From Chalara sp. BL73 (Eukaryota; Ascomycota; Leotiomycetes; Helotiales), in assembly GCA_918026815.1 (NCBI GenBank), contig CAKJVC010000008.1, forward strand, positions 434,001-498,000: DNA of 64,000 nucleotides, in the 5' to 3' direction. Made by a program: the position numbers and the translations under genes. The notes below the pieces were generated by a model. That model was not told the origin of the DNA. It worked only from the letters and a program-made list of their open reading frames with translations, and did no database searches. Below are positions 10,585 to 22,951 of this stretch, piece by piece (the stretch's first letter is position 1; every line of letters begins with the position of its first letter).

Positions 10585-12511
10585 ATGGCGACCTCCGTAG
10601 ATGCAAAGCTGTTGAGGACAACTAAGTTTCCGCCCGAATTTAATCAGAAGGTCGACATGCAAAAGGTCAATGCCGATCTGATGAAGAAGTATGTTTATCC
10701 AGTCCCAGCCGTCCAGACTTCTTTGGCTAACAAGAAACGCGTCGCAGATGGATAGCGGGCCGGATCCAAGAGATATTAGGGAATGACGACGATGTTGTTA
10801 TCGAACTTTGCTTCAACCTGATCGAGGGCTCACGCTTTGTAGGTCAATTCAACACGAAACATGTTTGCCAAGCTAATACTTTCCAGCCTGATATCAAGAA
10901 AATGCAAATCCAGCTTACAGGATTTCTCGATAAAGATACGCCTGCCTTCTGCAAAGAATTATGGAAGTTGTGTTTAAGTGCTCAGACAAATCCACAGGGT
11001 GTTCCACAAGAACTGGTCGAAGCAAAGAAGGCAGAGCTCATGCAAGAAAAGGTACGTACGCTTAGTTTATTTCAGAAGTTGGATACTGATCAAGGTATAG
11101 ATTGAATCCGGAAAAGCGGCAGAGCAGGCACGACTACGCAGAGAAGATGAGCAGCGCAGAGAACAAACCGTAAACACGATCAGAGACCGTGAGCGAGGAG
11201 ATCGTGGTCGAGGTCGAGGCGGATTTGGTGGCGACAGCTGGAGGGGAGGGCGAGGAGACCATAGACGCACGTTCAACCGCGATGGTGATGGACGGGGTGA
11301 ACGCAGAGATTTTGATCGTGGTGGAGGAAGAGGATTCGAGCGCAGAGGTCCCAGATCAAGATCACCCCCACCTCGTCGCGGTTCCAGAGATAGAGGCTCA
11401 TATCGTGCGAGAGCATCTGATACATACATTCCTAGGGGCCGTAATGAAAGAAGGAGAGATGAGCGTAGAAGGTCTACCCCATCTAGATCACCAACTCCAG
11501 CGTCCGTACGTTCAGACTCCCGGTCACCAGCACCACGACGCCGAAGGTCGCCATCACATTCTCGCTCTCCTCCACGCAGATACCGCTCTAGATCACCAGA
11601 CATGCGCGGTTACAGAGGAGATCGTGGACGAGGAAGAAGTCCATATCGTGGACGCCGGCGTAGATCGCCTAGCTACTCAGACGCCTCCCTTTCCCGCTCT
11701 CCACCTCCAAAACGAAGGAGATCTCCTACGGTATCCCGTAGTCCCTCGCCATCACCACGCAGATCCCGCAGACGGAATACGTCTAGCCCCAGCTCTCGTT
11801 CCCGCTCCGCATCCTCAGCACGCTCCATAAAGATAAAAACCCGCGATTCCAGACGCCTCTCCCGTAGCAGATCTAGATCAAGAAGAAGATCCCGATCCGT
11901 AGACTCACATGCAGACTTACTAGAACCACGGGGAGGCAATCGCAAACGTGACGAACGTCGGCTAACACGAAGTCCTAGTCGCAGTATCTCCCCTCCGCAT
12001 CGCCGACGCAGCAGAAGTAGGTCAAGAAGCAGAAACAGGAGCAGCAGCCGCAGCAGCAGCAGAGAAGGAGGGAGAACCAGAAAGAGGAGACGATCAATGC
12101 AGCGCTACGAGCCTAGCAAGCGTCGTCGAAATACCTGCTCCGTCTCACCAGCCGATAAAAGAAGGGTGCCATATGCTGATTCTGCTGTTGAAGATAAAGA
12201 TAACAGACGACCACGAGAACGAGAGGCCGAGTCCAGCAAGCGTGTTGATGACCCAGACGAGGTTGGTAGCACTTTGTAAATCCTATGTAAGGCAGATGGG
12301 GGCCTCTTGCATTCATAATCAACGACCATTTGTGTTGAAAGGAGAGGTTGCTGACAATTTATTGCATTTCCTGAAGGTGCCGCAAACAAAGAAGGACCCG
12401 CAGAAAGAAGCGGCCGAGTTGAAGGAGAAGCTTTTGAGGGAGAAGATCAAGCAGATGAGAAAGACGAGTATCGAGTCTCGAGACAAAGCCACAAATGCTA
12501 ACGCTCACTGA
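10585..12511 (+). CDS. PWI-domain, RS-rich splicing coactivator (SRRM1/SRm160-like)
   Basis: Five exons are inferred. The start is MATSVDAKLLRTTKFPPEFN. Introns follow at KK|W (GTATGT), at SRF|P (GTAGGT), at MQEK|IES (GTACGT) and near the end at about 12260-12376 (GTTGGT...CTGAC...GAAG). The PWI domain covers roughly residues 25-105 (WIAGRIQEILGNDDDVV, then GFLDKDTPAFCKELW) and is a nucleic-acid-binding fold. After it come an RG-rich stretch and a long Arg/Ser domain (SRSRSRSR-type) from about 11380 to 12240. The C-terminal coiled segment is KEAAELKEKLLREKIKQMRK. The family joins splicing enhancer complexes and 3'-end processing in the nucleus; RS serines are expected SR-kinase sites. Last-intron borders are less certain than the rest. 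Confidence 0.9.
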
Positions 12512-13774
12512 GGACATGTTTTTAATCACATCTTCGTATTCAGGGAAGGAAATAAAAAAGTCTGGCGCGTTGAAGTTTGGAAGGTTAGATGAATAGAAAA
12601 GCTGTCTTTGTGTACTTCCTAGCCACAACATCTCCTTGCTTCACTTTTGCATCTGACGGAGCTTGCTCGCTCGCTCGATTTTCTATTTTTATTGAACCGC
12701 GATGAGCACAGCAGCCTTTCGTGACTTTTTTCTATCCGTGATCCCAGTCTACCGCTCATACATATACTCCTTCAGAATCTGTCGTCCCCAACGCCAAACG
12801 CTTTGGCACAGGCACAGGGGAAACACAGCCAACACCTTCCCCCCATCACTCCTAATTCCCCCAAACGCCAGCGTTTTAAATAGAGAATAATTCTCGGACC
12901 AAACCAAAGGCATTGCCAACGAAGACAGCCAGTCCCACCCGATCAAAAATAGCGTTACAGCTACAACACGATACCATAATAATAATACACAAGCTGAGCC
13001 ATCCAGCGCAAAACACAATCTGTGACAAGGATTCAAATGAATCATTAGGTCCGCAAGGCATGGGGTACATGGTAACAACCAGGCTAGCCAAAAATAAAAG
13101 GAGGAATCACATCAAACATTTTTGTTCTTCGCAAAACGCCGCGCGCGCAAGGGGGCTAAATATTCATAAAAAAAACGGTACCATTTCTAGCAAGGTGCCA
13201 AGAAGGGGTGTTCTCGCGAAGCCCTCAAAGCCTGCCATCGAGGAAAAAGTCTAGTACTTTTGGTAACCTTTCGTGGGAAAAGGAGCAACGATTTTGTGTA
13301 AAACGCAACGCAAGCTCGCCCGCAACTCTTTAAAGAGCATGGCGGCGATAGAAAAAAACAATAAGACCAGGCAAACGACCCCATTCATATCAGCTCATCT
13401 CATCCTATCCCGTCCCAGCAACCGGCAACGCATCATCAGAAATGAAAAAGGAAAAGGCGAGCAGCTATGTAACATGATGTTGTGTGAGTGGTTCTGTTTT
13501 TGAAAAAGAGAAAACCAGGCATTCAATATCCATTGTCGTGGACGCATGAAAAAGAAAACGCAAGAGGCACGTCTAATGCACTTTTGTACATGAGCATCAT
13601 ATGCAGAAAACCCCACCCATCCGGTACTTTTCGAGTAACGCTAAGCACAATAACGTTATCCAGGCGATTGGATGTGAAGAAGTAAAAGCCCTTGGATAGG
13701 CAAGCCGAAAGACGCCCCCATGAAAGTCGCTAAACGTCAAACTCCAATGCGAACAACGGAAAGGATATGCTAGT
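12512..13774. other. Convergent 3' intergenic region
   Basis: 1.26 kb between two converging stops. It is mixed-composition, UTR-like sequence with only short unsupported frames on both strands. No repeat or RNA gene recognised. Confidence 0.6.
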
Positions 13775-15369
13775 TTACTGGAGACGTGTTAGTATATTTA
13801 TTTTGCAGGCTTAAGAATCACTCACTTGAAGAGGAGGGCCTTGGAAATTGCCGTATGGGTTAGGAGGCATACCACCGCCCATGTTTTGGTATTGTGGTGG
13901 TGGAGGAGCAGGTCGATAAGGAGTGCCAGCTGGACCGGAGTTGTTTTGAGAGCGACCCCAAGAAAGACGGACACGAGAGTTGCCGATAGGATAGCCCTGC
14001 ATCTGGTTGATGGCCATCTCGGCAGCGTGTCTTTGAACGAATTGGACGAAGCCGCAACCTTTTCCGGGTGGGATCTTGACATAGGTAATCTCGCCGAAAC
14101 CCTGGAAGAAGGAGCGGAGCTCATCCTCAGTGACATATCCAGAAAGTCCTCCAACGAAAACTGTAGTATTGTTTGGGTCGGTAAATTGGTTCATTGGCTG
14201 CGGAGCGCCGTAGTAACCAAGTGATGGTGGTGCACCCATGGAGTACATTCCTGGGGCACCCATACCTGGACCTCCTGGTGGAGCACCGCCAGCTCCCATT
14301 CCGCCCATGACCAAAGTATTTTGCATTGGCAACCCGCCTGGTCCTCCGCCACCCGACTTGTTCTTTGGGGTCGCAGTTGAGATTCGCATTGGTCGGTTAC
14401 CACAGTAAACGCCTTGCATCTCGGTGAGGGCACGTTGCTGGTCACCCTCATCGGCAAAGCGGACAAAACCGTAGCCTCGAGACATTCCCGAGATTGGGTC
14501 CGTCATGATCTTGGCAGACTTGCAAGATGGGAAGCGTGCCTGGAAGAGGGAGACAAGGACATATTCGTTGACTTCCGGACCAAGATCACCAACGAATATC
14601 GAGAACTCGGGACCTCTCTCGTCACTGGGGAATGTCAGCAAACATGGTCGAAAGACTATGAATAGTAGGGAAATATGAACAGGGAGTCTGACCGTCTATC
14701 AGCAAGTCCTCCGCCAGAAGCCCAATTGAGTTTGAAGGGTCGAGAAGTATTAGGAATCATGCTACCATTAAGAGACAGCGCCTTTGCGGCGGCTTGTGGT
14801 GATGCGAAGTCGATGAAGCAGTAACCAGCATTGCTGTTTTGGAGTCAGCTGAAATATCTTTACATACAACTGACGATCTGATGCTCACCCTGAGAATTTG
14901 TCCCGAATCATCTTTACATTGACTTGTTCGCCCATGCCAAACCAAACTGATCTGATGAAGTTCTCATCAATCCATGGCTCAAGCTCACCCATCCTGTAGA
15001 ATTGTTGTTAGTAAGGTTTACATGCTAAGGCGCCGTTGAAGTGAAGTGAAATCCGATTTTGTAGACCGAAAATCATTTTTGGCTTGCAAGGGAAGCATAT
15101 TGATAGGCAAAGCAGTCTCATCCACATCTCAGAAAATTCGAAACTTACCAGAGCGTTGTCTTTGCATCCCCTGCGACGCTTCCACCACTGGCCTCTGGAC
15201 CACCCTGCTGGGCGAAAGGTGCTGGCGAGCCACCCTCTTGGCCCTGTTGGGGTTGCAATTGCTGTTGGGCTTGTTGCAGTTGTGGTGGGGGACCTTGTGC
15301 TAAGCCATTACCTCCGTCAGGAGCGTATTGGGCTTGCTGCTGCGATTCAAATTGTGGTTGGAAAGACAT
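13775..15369 (-). CDS. Three-RRM RNA-binding protein (Nam8/Csx1/TIA-1-like)
   Basis: Starts MSFQPQFESQQQAQYAP; the first about 70 residues are Gln/Gly/Pro-rich. Exon 1 (15149-15369) joins at 14993 to WMGELEPWIDENFIR, beginning RRM1; two more introns split RRM1. RRM2 has FSIFVGDLGPEV (RNP2) and SRGYGFVRF (RNP1). RRM3 has TTVFVGGLSGYV and KGCGFVQFV. Between RRM2 and RRM3 lies a Gly/Pro/Met-rich linker. The tail is PYRPAPPPPQ-rich. A donor GTGAGT at the end of GPPLQ and an acceptor after CTAACACG place the stop TAA at 13775-13777, so the apparent VSDS ending is intronic. The layout matches Nam8/Csx1/Ngr1 proteins, which act in alternative splicing or mRNA stability. Its 5' side faces the long gene-free block. 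Confidence 0.92.
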
Positions 15370-17570
15370 TTTGAGTGTTGATATTATACTCGCTGGAAAG
15401 TATCAAGGCTTGCGTAAATGTATAAAAAGTGGCGATGGCCTAAGTTGTGTGATTGTGAATTGGAAGCTGAGGTTTCAGAGTTGCACTTTGGTTTATAAAG
15501 TGAATATACACTAGTCGCGGTGCTAAAATTGAATCATTAGCCAAAGTTCTGAACGGTCATAGATGTGTCAATGCGATTTGACAACGACTGCGCACGCAGC
15601 GACTCATTTGTGTTAGTGGGAGACCCGCTATATCTGTACAGCGACAGCTTGATTACTTGCCAGGTCGGACAAGCTGAGTCAACTAAGACTTGCAAACTAA
15701 AGAAACAAATGTGTATCATATTCAATAACAAACGTTAAGTGCTGCGTATGAACTGTAACAGAAGAACACTGACATACAAAAACTCGCTTGTGCAATAAGG
15801 AGGCGAGATGCTAAGCGAGAAATAAAAGGGGATGGCTGTTGCAGGAAGGGGCAATCTATGCCTTTAGCAAAATGAATAATTAGATGATGAAGCAGCGTCA
15901 AGAAAACTAAGTCCGTAAACACGAGCACCACCACACACGATATAGGCAGGCTTGTGGCTACCACGAGATGTGGAGTGACCAAAGCACTGGAACATCAAGG
16001 AGGATGTGAGATGGCGTATCTAGATAACGCCAAGTGTCTCTAATCAACGCTTGTGTAAGAGAATATGGATGCTATTGTGTTTATAGACATGAGGATATTG
16101 TGAATCGTTCACATCTTGCTCCACATAATCCATCAGCAATGAAGCTAGTCTTGCCATGCTGCACCATAACTAATGTCTGACAAGCTGCAATGCAAATCAA
16201 CCTTACAACAGTGATTTCGGCAAAGAAATTCGGGGGTAAAACTCCAAAGCAAAGGGTCGCACAAAGATGTAAATTCATAGTAGAAAGGGGGACTTGGCAG
16301 CAAATGTTCTCTGGCTTATCTGAGACTGCTCAAGAGTAGGCTTTGGGGTGGAGATGTGATTTGAACTTCGGGAAGCAGAGTATGATAGTTGACAAGGGGC
16401 AGCTACACAATCACTAGAATTGGAAGTTCTCAAGGTCTTCACTCGAAAGCATTGGATCTTCAATGCATGTGGAGCACATGGCTGTAGGGATGTATGACGC
16501 AATTGGATAAACACTGGTAATCCCGTTGATTCATAATTGTAGGAGTTGTGTCCGATGGTGAAGGGGTAGTTTCAGCATGTTCGAATCCAACTAAAAGCGG
16601 GCTTTAGCTGCCACCTAGGCAGCAATCCGGCATAGCATCCTCGAACACTTTTCAATATCCTTCGTGTAGTCACTGACTCATTTATGGTCACGAGAGAGAG
16701 AAAGTGACGAGGTCGGACCTAATGTTATCCTTGCTCAAATTCCAGCCAAAAGTGATCTGACTTCACCCTGCTTTCTTCACTTGAATTCCGCGCATGGTAG
16801 TCCTGGATATTCGCCGGGGGTTGATCCCTTCCAAGCTCCTCCCTTGTACAAAGGCAAAAATTTTTATGCTTGCAATAAACTAAGTCCGCGCAAGGAAAAA
16901 GTTGTTGTTTCCAATATCTTTCGAGGTATGGAGGGTCTGCCACTTTGAAAGAGAGTTGAGTGAGGTATCGGCTTACCTCGGAAAGAAGATCAGAACCGGC
17001 TCGAAGAGACTAAAAGCAGGTTTCGTGATATTCGTAACGTTCTGCGGAAGACAAGTAGAAGTCGTATATTTGCGAACAAGTTGAACAACGCTTGCGCCTG
17101 TGTCGGGAAATTCGAAGTTGGGATTCAACAAATATGGTGACGTTGGTTGGAAAGAATCGCGACTACTTCAACTCTGGAACCACCGGAACACGAGTCAGTC
17201 CTCAATTGCTATTTCTGAAAGTGCATCGCGGGAGCAATTGGATGCAGAAGGCGGAAGAGCCACTGGGCTTTGTTGTAAAGCTTTGCGCCGAGCTTGCTAG
17301 CAAACGCGCCGTGTGACTTCAATGAAGGGTGGGTGATCCAAGGGCAACGGATGCGCCAGCAGGAACAATGCGTCCAGCTTGAATATGCAAGCAAACCAGC
17401 AATGTGCGACAACACGAGTGATTGCATCAATCTCCTATTGCATAGCTGGCGGGAAGGTCTCGAAGTTGTATGAGGGGTTCAAAGGTGGTGGTGGTTGAGG
17501 CTCTTCGCCGCGACCAGTGAGGCGCAGGTATGAAAGAAATGATCTACTTACAGATGACCAGGCTAATTTG
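15370..17570. other. Gene-free upstream region of the RRM protein gene
   Basis: 2.2 kb with no supported ORF on either strand; the longest frames are under 90 codons and featureless. A sequence near 16579 has a T-loop-like GTTCGAATCC but lacks tRNA arms. It could be a long 5' leader or UTR introns of the RRM gene, because a pyrimidine-rich promoter-like strand lies just beyond (inference). Confidence 0.45.
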
Positions 17571-17689
17571 TGCTAGAAAAGCTTTCGTAGGGAGGGGAAA
17601 AGCAGCAAAGCAGTAACGACGCAGGTTCGGAAAGGACACGAAGGACCATTAATTGGGGAGTTGTGAGAAAACAAAGGGACAAACGACGG

Positions 17690-18030
17690 CGACGAATAAC
17701 CGAGGGAGGGAGGAGGTGTTGAGGTAGTAGTTATGGTTGGGGAGTTTTGGAGGAGGGAGGGCGGAGGAGGATAGAAAGGATGGATGGATAGGATGGGATG
17801 TGGATGGGATGGTGGGGATGAGAAAGTCAAAGAAGAAGAAGGGAAAAGGCACGAGCAAGACCGGGCTGGGCTTGGGGGGGGGGGGTAAGGGTAGGGTAGG
17901 GTATGGTAGAGAAGGTGGGTGGTGCGTCGGAAGGGAATAGCAAAAAAAGCTGTTTAGGTAGGGTTATAAGTCAGGCTAGGTTAGTATGGTTAGTACGGTT
18001 TGTATGGTACGGTTAGGTAAGGTAAAAGGT
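17690..18030 (+). repeat. Polypurine tract with G-quadruplex-prone, telomere-like TAGGG repeats
   Basis: From about 17690 to 17940 the + strand is almost all purine with scattered T (GGAGGAGGGAGGGCGGAGG, GGATGGATGGATAGGATGGG). A run of 12 G lies at 17874-17885, followed by GGG-TA-GGG-TA-GGG to 17901. The next 120 bp hold degenerate TAGGT/GGTTAG-like units. On the minus strand this is a pyrimidine tract typical of fungal core promoters. It may serve the minus-strand RRM gene. Confidence 0.7.
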
Positions 18031-18358
18031 TTTAGCTGGAAAAATGTAAACCTGAGTAAGAACTTGGACACCTGGACACTGAGCAAAATACGCTTGGGGC
18101 GCGGTCTAACGGGCAAACTAGGGTGAGTTTAGTGGAAGGAGGGGCCACCATAAGCACCATACCGGACGAATTCATCGCAAACGGCCGTGGGATTAGTAAA
18201 CTGCCTTGGCAGGCGGGAGGGTCTTGAGGCACCCTGCAGCCGTCCGTAAGAAGCCTGCCAGAGCCTGTACTTGTGGGTACTTTTGGCTCTATTTCAGTGC
18301 TATAAATGCTGGTTATGGGCCAATCGCTCAGGGCCTGTGGGAAGCCTGCAATGGCGCA

Positions 18359-18406
18359 CATACATACATACATACATACATACATACTGTAGTAGTAGTA
18401 GTAGTA
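18359..18406 (+). repeat. Compound microsatellite (CATA)7 and (GTA)6
   Basis: Seven perfect CATA units at 18359-18386, then after CT six perfect GTA units at 18389-18406. Noncoding. Such compound arrays are often length-polymorphic between isolates. Confidence 0.95.
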
Positions 18407-21014
18407 ACACAGTCAGAGTCAGCACGCAAACGTCGTCGTACTTCATATGATGGCTTTCGATTGTTGGGGGCTGGGGCTGGGGGCTATAGGTAACTACGAA
18501 AAGGTATAAGCCAAGTATGAACACAGGGCACTCAGTGCACTCAGGGTACTCGGCCGGTCCTCCAGTGTACGGCATCCCCGACCCATTTTGCTTCATGAGA
18601 AGGGAAAAAAATACCAGCAACGTAATGCCTTTTGTTCCATTAGTCCCCTCCTCAAGCTTGGGAGTTCAGCTAGCTTGTCTCGCTTATCCCTCAGTCGGCG
18701 CCCTCGGGTGCAGATGTATTGGATCAATTCATCATCGCTCTGGCCCTGGGTCTCTCATGAGCCACTCAGCTCTCAGAAGTACGACTTTTGCAGCATGCTA
18801 GAGTCACTAGGGCTAGCCTATCTGTTCCGTATCTGCTGGGTGTGTGGAGATATATCTTATGCTTATTATTACTACTTCCAGTCCGCGTATATGTAAAAAA
18901 GAAGGAAGAAATAACTCATCTTATATGCGATTGGGCCCAAAACAATTCTATCATTTATGCGAAACTTGAGCGATAGATCAACTGTCCTTGATATTACGGA
19001 CTGAATACTAGGTCGGCTGATTTAGTCATTCTGATCAATGTTTCGTAGAAAACAATCTTCGGGGTTTATATACAGTATGCCTGCATTCCTGTATATGAAT
19101 TATGCAATTGTTCATATCTGCTTTCATGAGACACTTTCCAACTGGGTAAAGGTATTTCAAGATATTAAAAAACGACAAGTCTAACAATTCATCCGCATCC
19201 TATGTCTGAAAGCAGCGCACATCTATCTCATGCTCAATGACGATGTGTCTATATCACACCCGCTTCCGCTCGGCTACGGCATCTTCCCACACCACCTCCC
19301 CAGGCAAAATGCAGGCACATAGTCAAAACTCTATTCAAACCATCAGGACTCACATACCCAGGTCTGGGCCAGTTACATTGCTGAAAACATCTCTCAGAAA
19401 TGCTTAGATGAATCATATCTTTGATCTCGTACAAGGATTATGAAAAGCCTAGCTTAAACTGCTCATCGAAAGCGCATTCGAAGTTCGATGTCGGCGCATC
19501 AAGGGGGGCCTTCCCCGACGGCAAAGGAACCATACATCCCTTCATCTAGAATGCTGATATGGCCTGATTCCCATACAACTAGCCCGAAATGTTGAAAGAA
19601 AGCTCAAAAGAGTTCTGTGCAAACAAAGCTCCGAACTTCGGCGATCGAGATAGCATGAAACCGCAAGCGGACGAAATTCGTATAGGAGAACGCTACTACC
19701 ATCATCGGTATCTGGCTGCTGCAAACAAGTAGCGAGAAGTAGATCTCTAATTTAGGTAGAGGGAGGTTATTTGAATTTCACCGGCTCAACAAATCGCAAG
19801 CAGAACCTCGGAATTGGAAATATCAAAATGCTGCTTGCTGCTGCTGCACATCACTTTCTGCACGTAATGTGACGCCTTTCTCATTGGCTACCTGTGATCG
19901 CCGAGCCTTTCTAGAAAAAAAGGACATCACCTAATGCACAGGTGGTACACAGAAGGTCACCCCAAAAAAAGGCGTGCTGCTTCACCGATTCCCTCCCAAA
20001 AGGCAAAAAAGGCACTTCATTTCTTCGCACCCAACACCGCCAAAAAAAGAAAGAGAGTCCCGGCGTTGGACAAAAAAAAAAGGGGGAAAAAAAACCCCCG
20101 AATCCAGCTTCGGAGGTTCCCCATCACATATAACGTTCCCAAAACGAGAAGAAGATGAGCGGACACCTAAAAATACCGCGCCGGCAAGCCAGCCAAAAAA
20201 GAAAAGGAAAAAGAAAAACAATGCATAAGGGAGGGGGAGTTATACCGCATGCGGGAAACAAAAAAGCATACAGGTTGTACAAAAGAATGCGCGCCACCCC
20301 GCCCCCCCTGGTGTGTATACCCTTTTGTCCTGTCCCCCCCACAGAGAAGCTGGCCAAAAGATTCCCCTGGGGAGGCCTTCCGCATATGCGTACCTGAGAA
20401 GGTGTAAAAAAACCCCCGGAGAGCGAAGAAGAGAGAGCAGACGAATGGGCAAGCGATCGAAACGCAGCTGGTGAAGATGGTGGTTCGTATTAGGGTCTGG
20501 CAGGGCAAAAAGCCCTCCAGCCATGCGTTCAACGGGGTTGTGCGCCAAGCGGGAAGGACGTAATTTATTTATTCAGCGGGTGAGCGGTGATCTGGGGGAT
20601 CTGCCTTGCATGCTCCGGTGCTCGTTTGGTCAGGCTTGTGAAATTCGGTGCAAGCAATTCCTAGGAATGTTGTGGTGCACACTGTGAGAACATGATAGAG
20701 CCATGGTAAGTTTAGACCATGATATTGATATCGAAGAGATTTTGCTGGAGGTGCATCTCTAGTTGCGTATGGCAAGGCTGGGAGATGGCAGGGTATGCAT
20801 TGATATGCGAGTGAGAGAGAAAGATTGAATTGCAATTGGTATCATAAACGCAACAACTAAACCGCGATAATCCGTTCCCAAAACCCATAGAAAACGACAA
20901 TCATAATAAACAGTCCCGTAAACACCACATGCATATCGCCGTGCAAAAAGACTTCCTCCATTAGCATCTCTCTCGACTCGATATGGTATCCCCATGAAGC
21001 CTCGTCATTATCAC
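18407..21014. other. Gene-free region with homopolymer-rich stretch
   Basis: 2.6 kb without a supported gene. From 19915 to 20250 the + strand is A/G-biased with alternating runs of A, G and C (for example around 20072-20098), resembling promoter or low-complexity DNA rather than coding sequence. The segment next to 21015 is the 3' side of the C2-domain gene. I saw no transposon ends or RNA genes. Confidence 0.45.
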
Positions 21015-22951
21015 TCACGCCTTTACTACTGCTGCCTCATTCTCCTTCCCCTTCCCCAGAAACACATCTTTGACAGCTTTGCTTGGGTGCTCGAGCGCAT
21101 CATACGCCCTCTGCTTCGTTACCCTCTTCTTCCTTTTCCCCTGTGCAGAAAGGCCCTCTAATGCCTCCTCATCACTGCTGCTGATCTCATCATCAGAATT
21201 CTGGATCATCTCGATAGTCGAGCCCTCCTTTTTCTTGCGCTCGCGCTGCTCCTCCTTCATCTTCTCTAGCTCTTTGTTATCGCAAGTCTTAACCACGACA
21301 TGCAGGCCAGGAAAATTCTCGTTCAGAAACTCCTTCAGCTTGGGCAGTATTGAAGCGTCGGGGCGATATGTCCCACTGTCGTTGTCGATATTCAACTCGT
21401 AGTTCTTGGGTGACTCTGGCGGCGGTTTGTTAGGCGGTCCGCCGGGGATATCTTGTTCTGGATGCGTTGCTTGATCGGGTGCGTCAACTGGCTTATGCGG
21501 TTTTTTGAGCCGGCGGATGAAGAACTCGCCGGCGCAGGCGACATATATGTTAACATCGCTATGCATAGTATGTTTTGATAGCAGATCTATGCCGAACTCT
21601 TTCCCTGTCTCAGTGAAGCGTAGTAGGCCATCTAGTGTGAGGACGTAGGTGAAAATACGTCCTCCCTCGTCAAAGTGTACCATCTTGAGGAATTGAAGAG
21701 CCGCTTCTTCAGACTTAGGCTTGACAATCCCATACTCCGTCGTGCTGCTGAAGTTGTAGACTCGCGCATGCTGGTGATGAAGCGCTCTGTTTAGAACCCG
21801 CCCGCGAAGGCCTGCTTTCGAGAACATGCCTTTGACGAAAGGTTTGAACTCGACGAAACGGTGATAAAGCTCTTGAGGAATAGGTCCCTGAAGTTGGAGC
21901 TGATTTGCTTGGAAGCTATGCCGTATCAGCCTTTGTCAACTCTATTCTTCCAGAGGAACTTGCTCATATTTCTCAGCTTTAGCCTTATCATTCCCATTTT
22001 TCTCAGCTTTCCCCCCCTTACCTTTCTCGTTTTGTGACTTTGCTTCATTGGCTTTCTCCCTCTCTTCACTTTCCGGTGCCTTGGTGCCAGTCAGTCGGCC
22101 AATCTATGGCCGCACAGTTAGTTGCTTGGACGGGATACTAAATAAATTAATGCGACTATGGTGGATCTTACCATAGGAGAATAATGTTTGAAGTAAAATG
22201 TCTTCCCAATCGTATACATCCTCCCATACGGCTCCTCTGACGGCCCCAGCACTTCCACGCTCACAATTAGACTACCACTCATCTTGATATTACTATTTAG
22301 CATCACCACACACCCCCTCAGCAAATACGCTCTCTTGCTCGCCATCCTTTTCTTGATATCGAAGCTGTTCTCCTTGATTCCCTGCCAATTCTCGTCGATG
22401 TGATTTACATATATTGTGACATTACCCAACCGGTCGTCCTGGTTGGCATAATCTTCATCATAAAGGCGACACTTCAAGCGGAACCCGCTGGAGGGTACGC
22501 CCGCCACTATCCACTCAGTGTTCCATTCTGGATCTGTACTCTTATGGATAGTGGGCGTTCGCAAGACCATATCCGGATCTTCCTTATGGCGTTTTTGGAG
22601 AGCCGCGGTGAGCGTGGCCGTCAAGTACGGATCTGAAGACCGGGAGCTGACGTCTGAAACAGGAAGGTTCTCGGCGCGATGAAAGGTGATCTTTATGGTA
22701 TAGCCGTCTGGCGCGGGGGGGATTGGTGTTCTATCGTATCCTCCTGGTGGGTTCTGTTTATCTCGAAGCTTCTGCTCTTTCGCAGTTAATTTCTCCTTTG
22801 CAGTGGCAACCTTTCCTCCTGTGTGCCCGTTCTGATTCTCCTCATTCCCTTCGCTCCCTTCGTTCTTTTGATTATTATCATTATGCCCTTTGTTGTCTCC
22901 ATTGACTTGCTCTTGCGGTTTCTCGGTCTGCGGCTGCTGATCCTCGGCCAT
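21015..22951 (-). CDS. C2-domain protein with charged central region
   Basis: The first exon starts MAEDQQPQTEKPQEQ; about 75 disordered residues precede a C2 domain (YTIKITFHRAENLPVSD, SSDPYLTATL, DPEWNTEWIV, YDEDYANQDDRLG), with Asp residues placed as in Ca2+/phospholipid-binding loops. An intron after HYSPM (GTAAGA...CCATAG) leads to IGRLTGTKAPESEEREK, a Lys/Glu-rich stretch. The following join is problematic: it either needs a frame shift at a C6 run (22011-22016) or uses a weak donor. The next exon, from about 21914, has FQANQLQLQGPIPQELYHRF and a conserved-looking globular part (VYNFSSTTEYGIVKP, GGRIFTYVLTLDGLLRFTETG). It ends in an acidic/basic tail. Probably a membrane-associated, Ca2+-linked protein; function unknown. 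Confidence 0.8.

Noticed and set aside
11189..11830. 213-codon overlapping frame in the SRRM1-like gene
   Set aside because: It is a shadow of the Arg/Ser-rich coding frame, whose repeat nature keeps other frames open.
16545..16600. tRNA-like sequence with GTTCGAATCC T-loop
   Set aside because: No matching acceptor stem or anticodon arm could be drawn, and the length is too short.
19934..20532. Overlapping Lys-rich and Phe-rich frames on both strands
   Set aside because: They arise from homopolymer runs of A, G and C, not from coding constraint.
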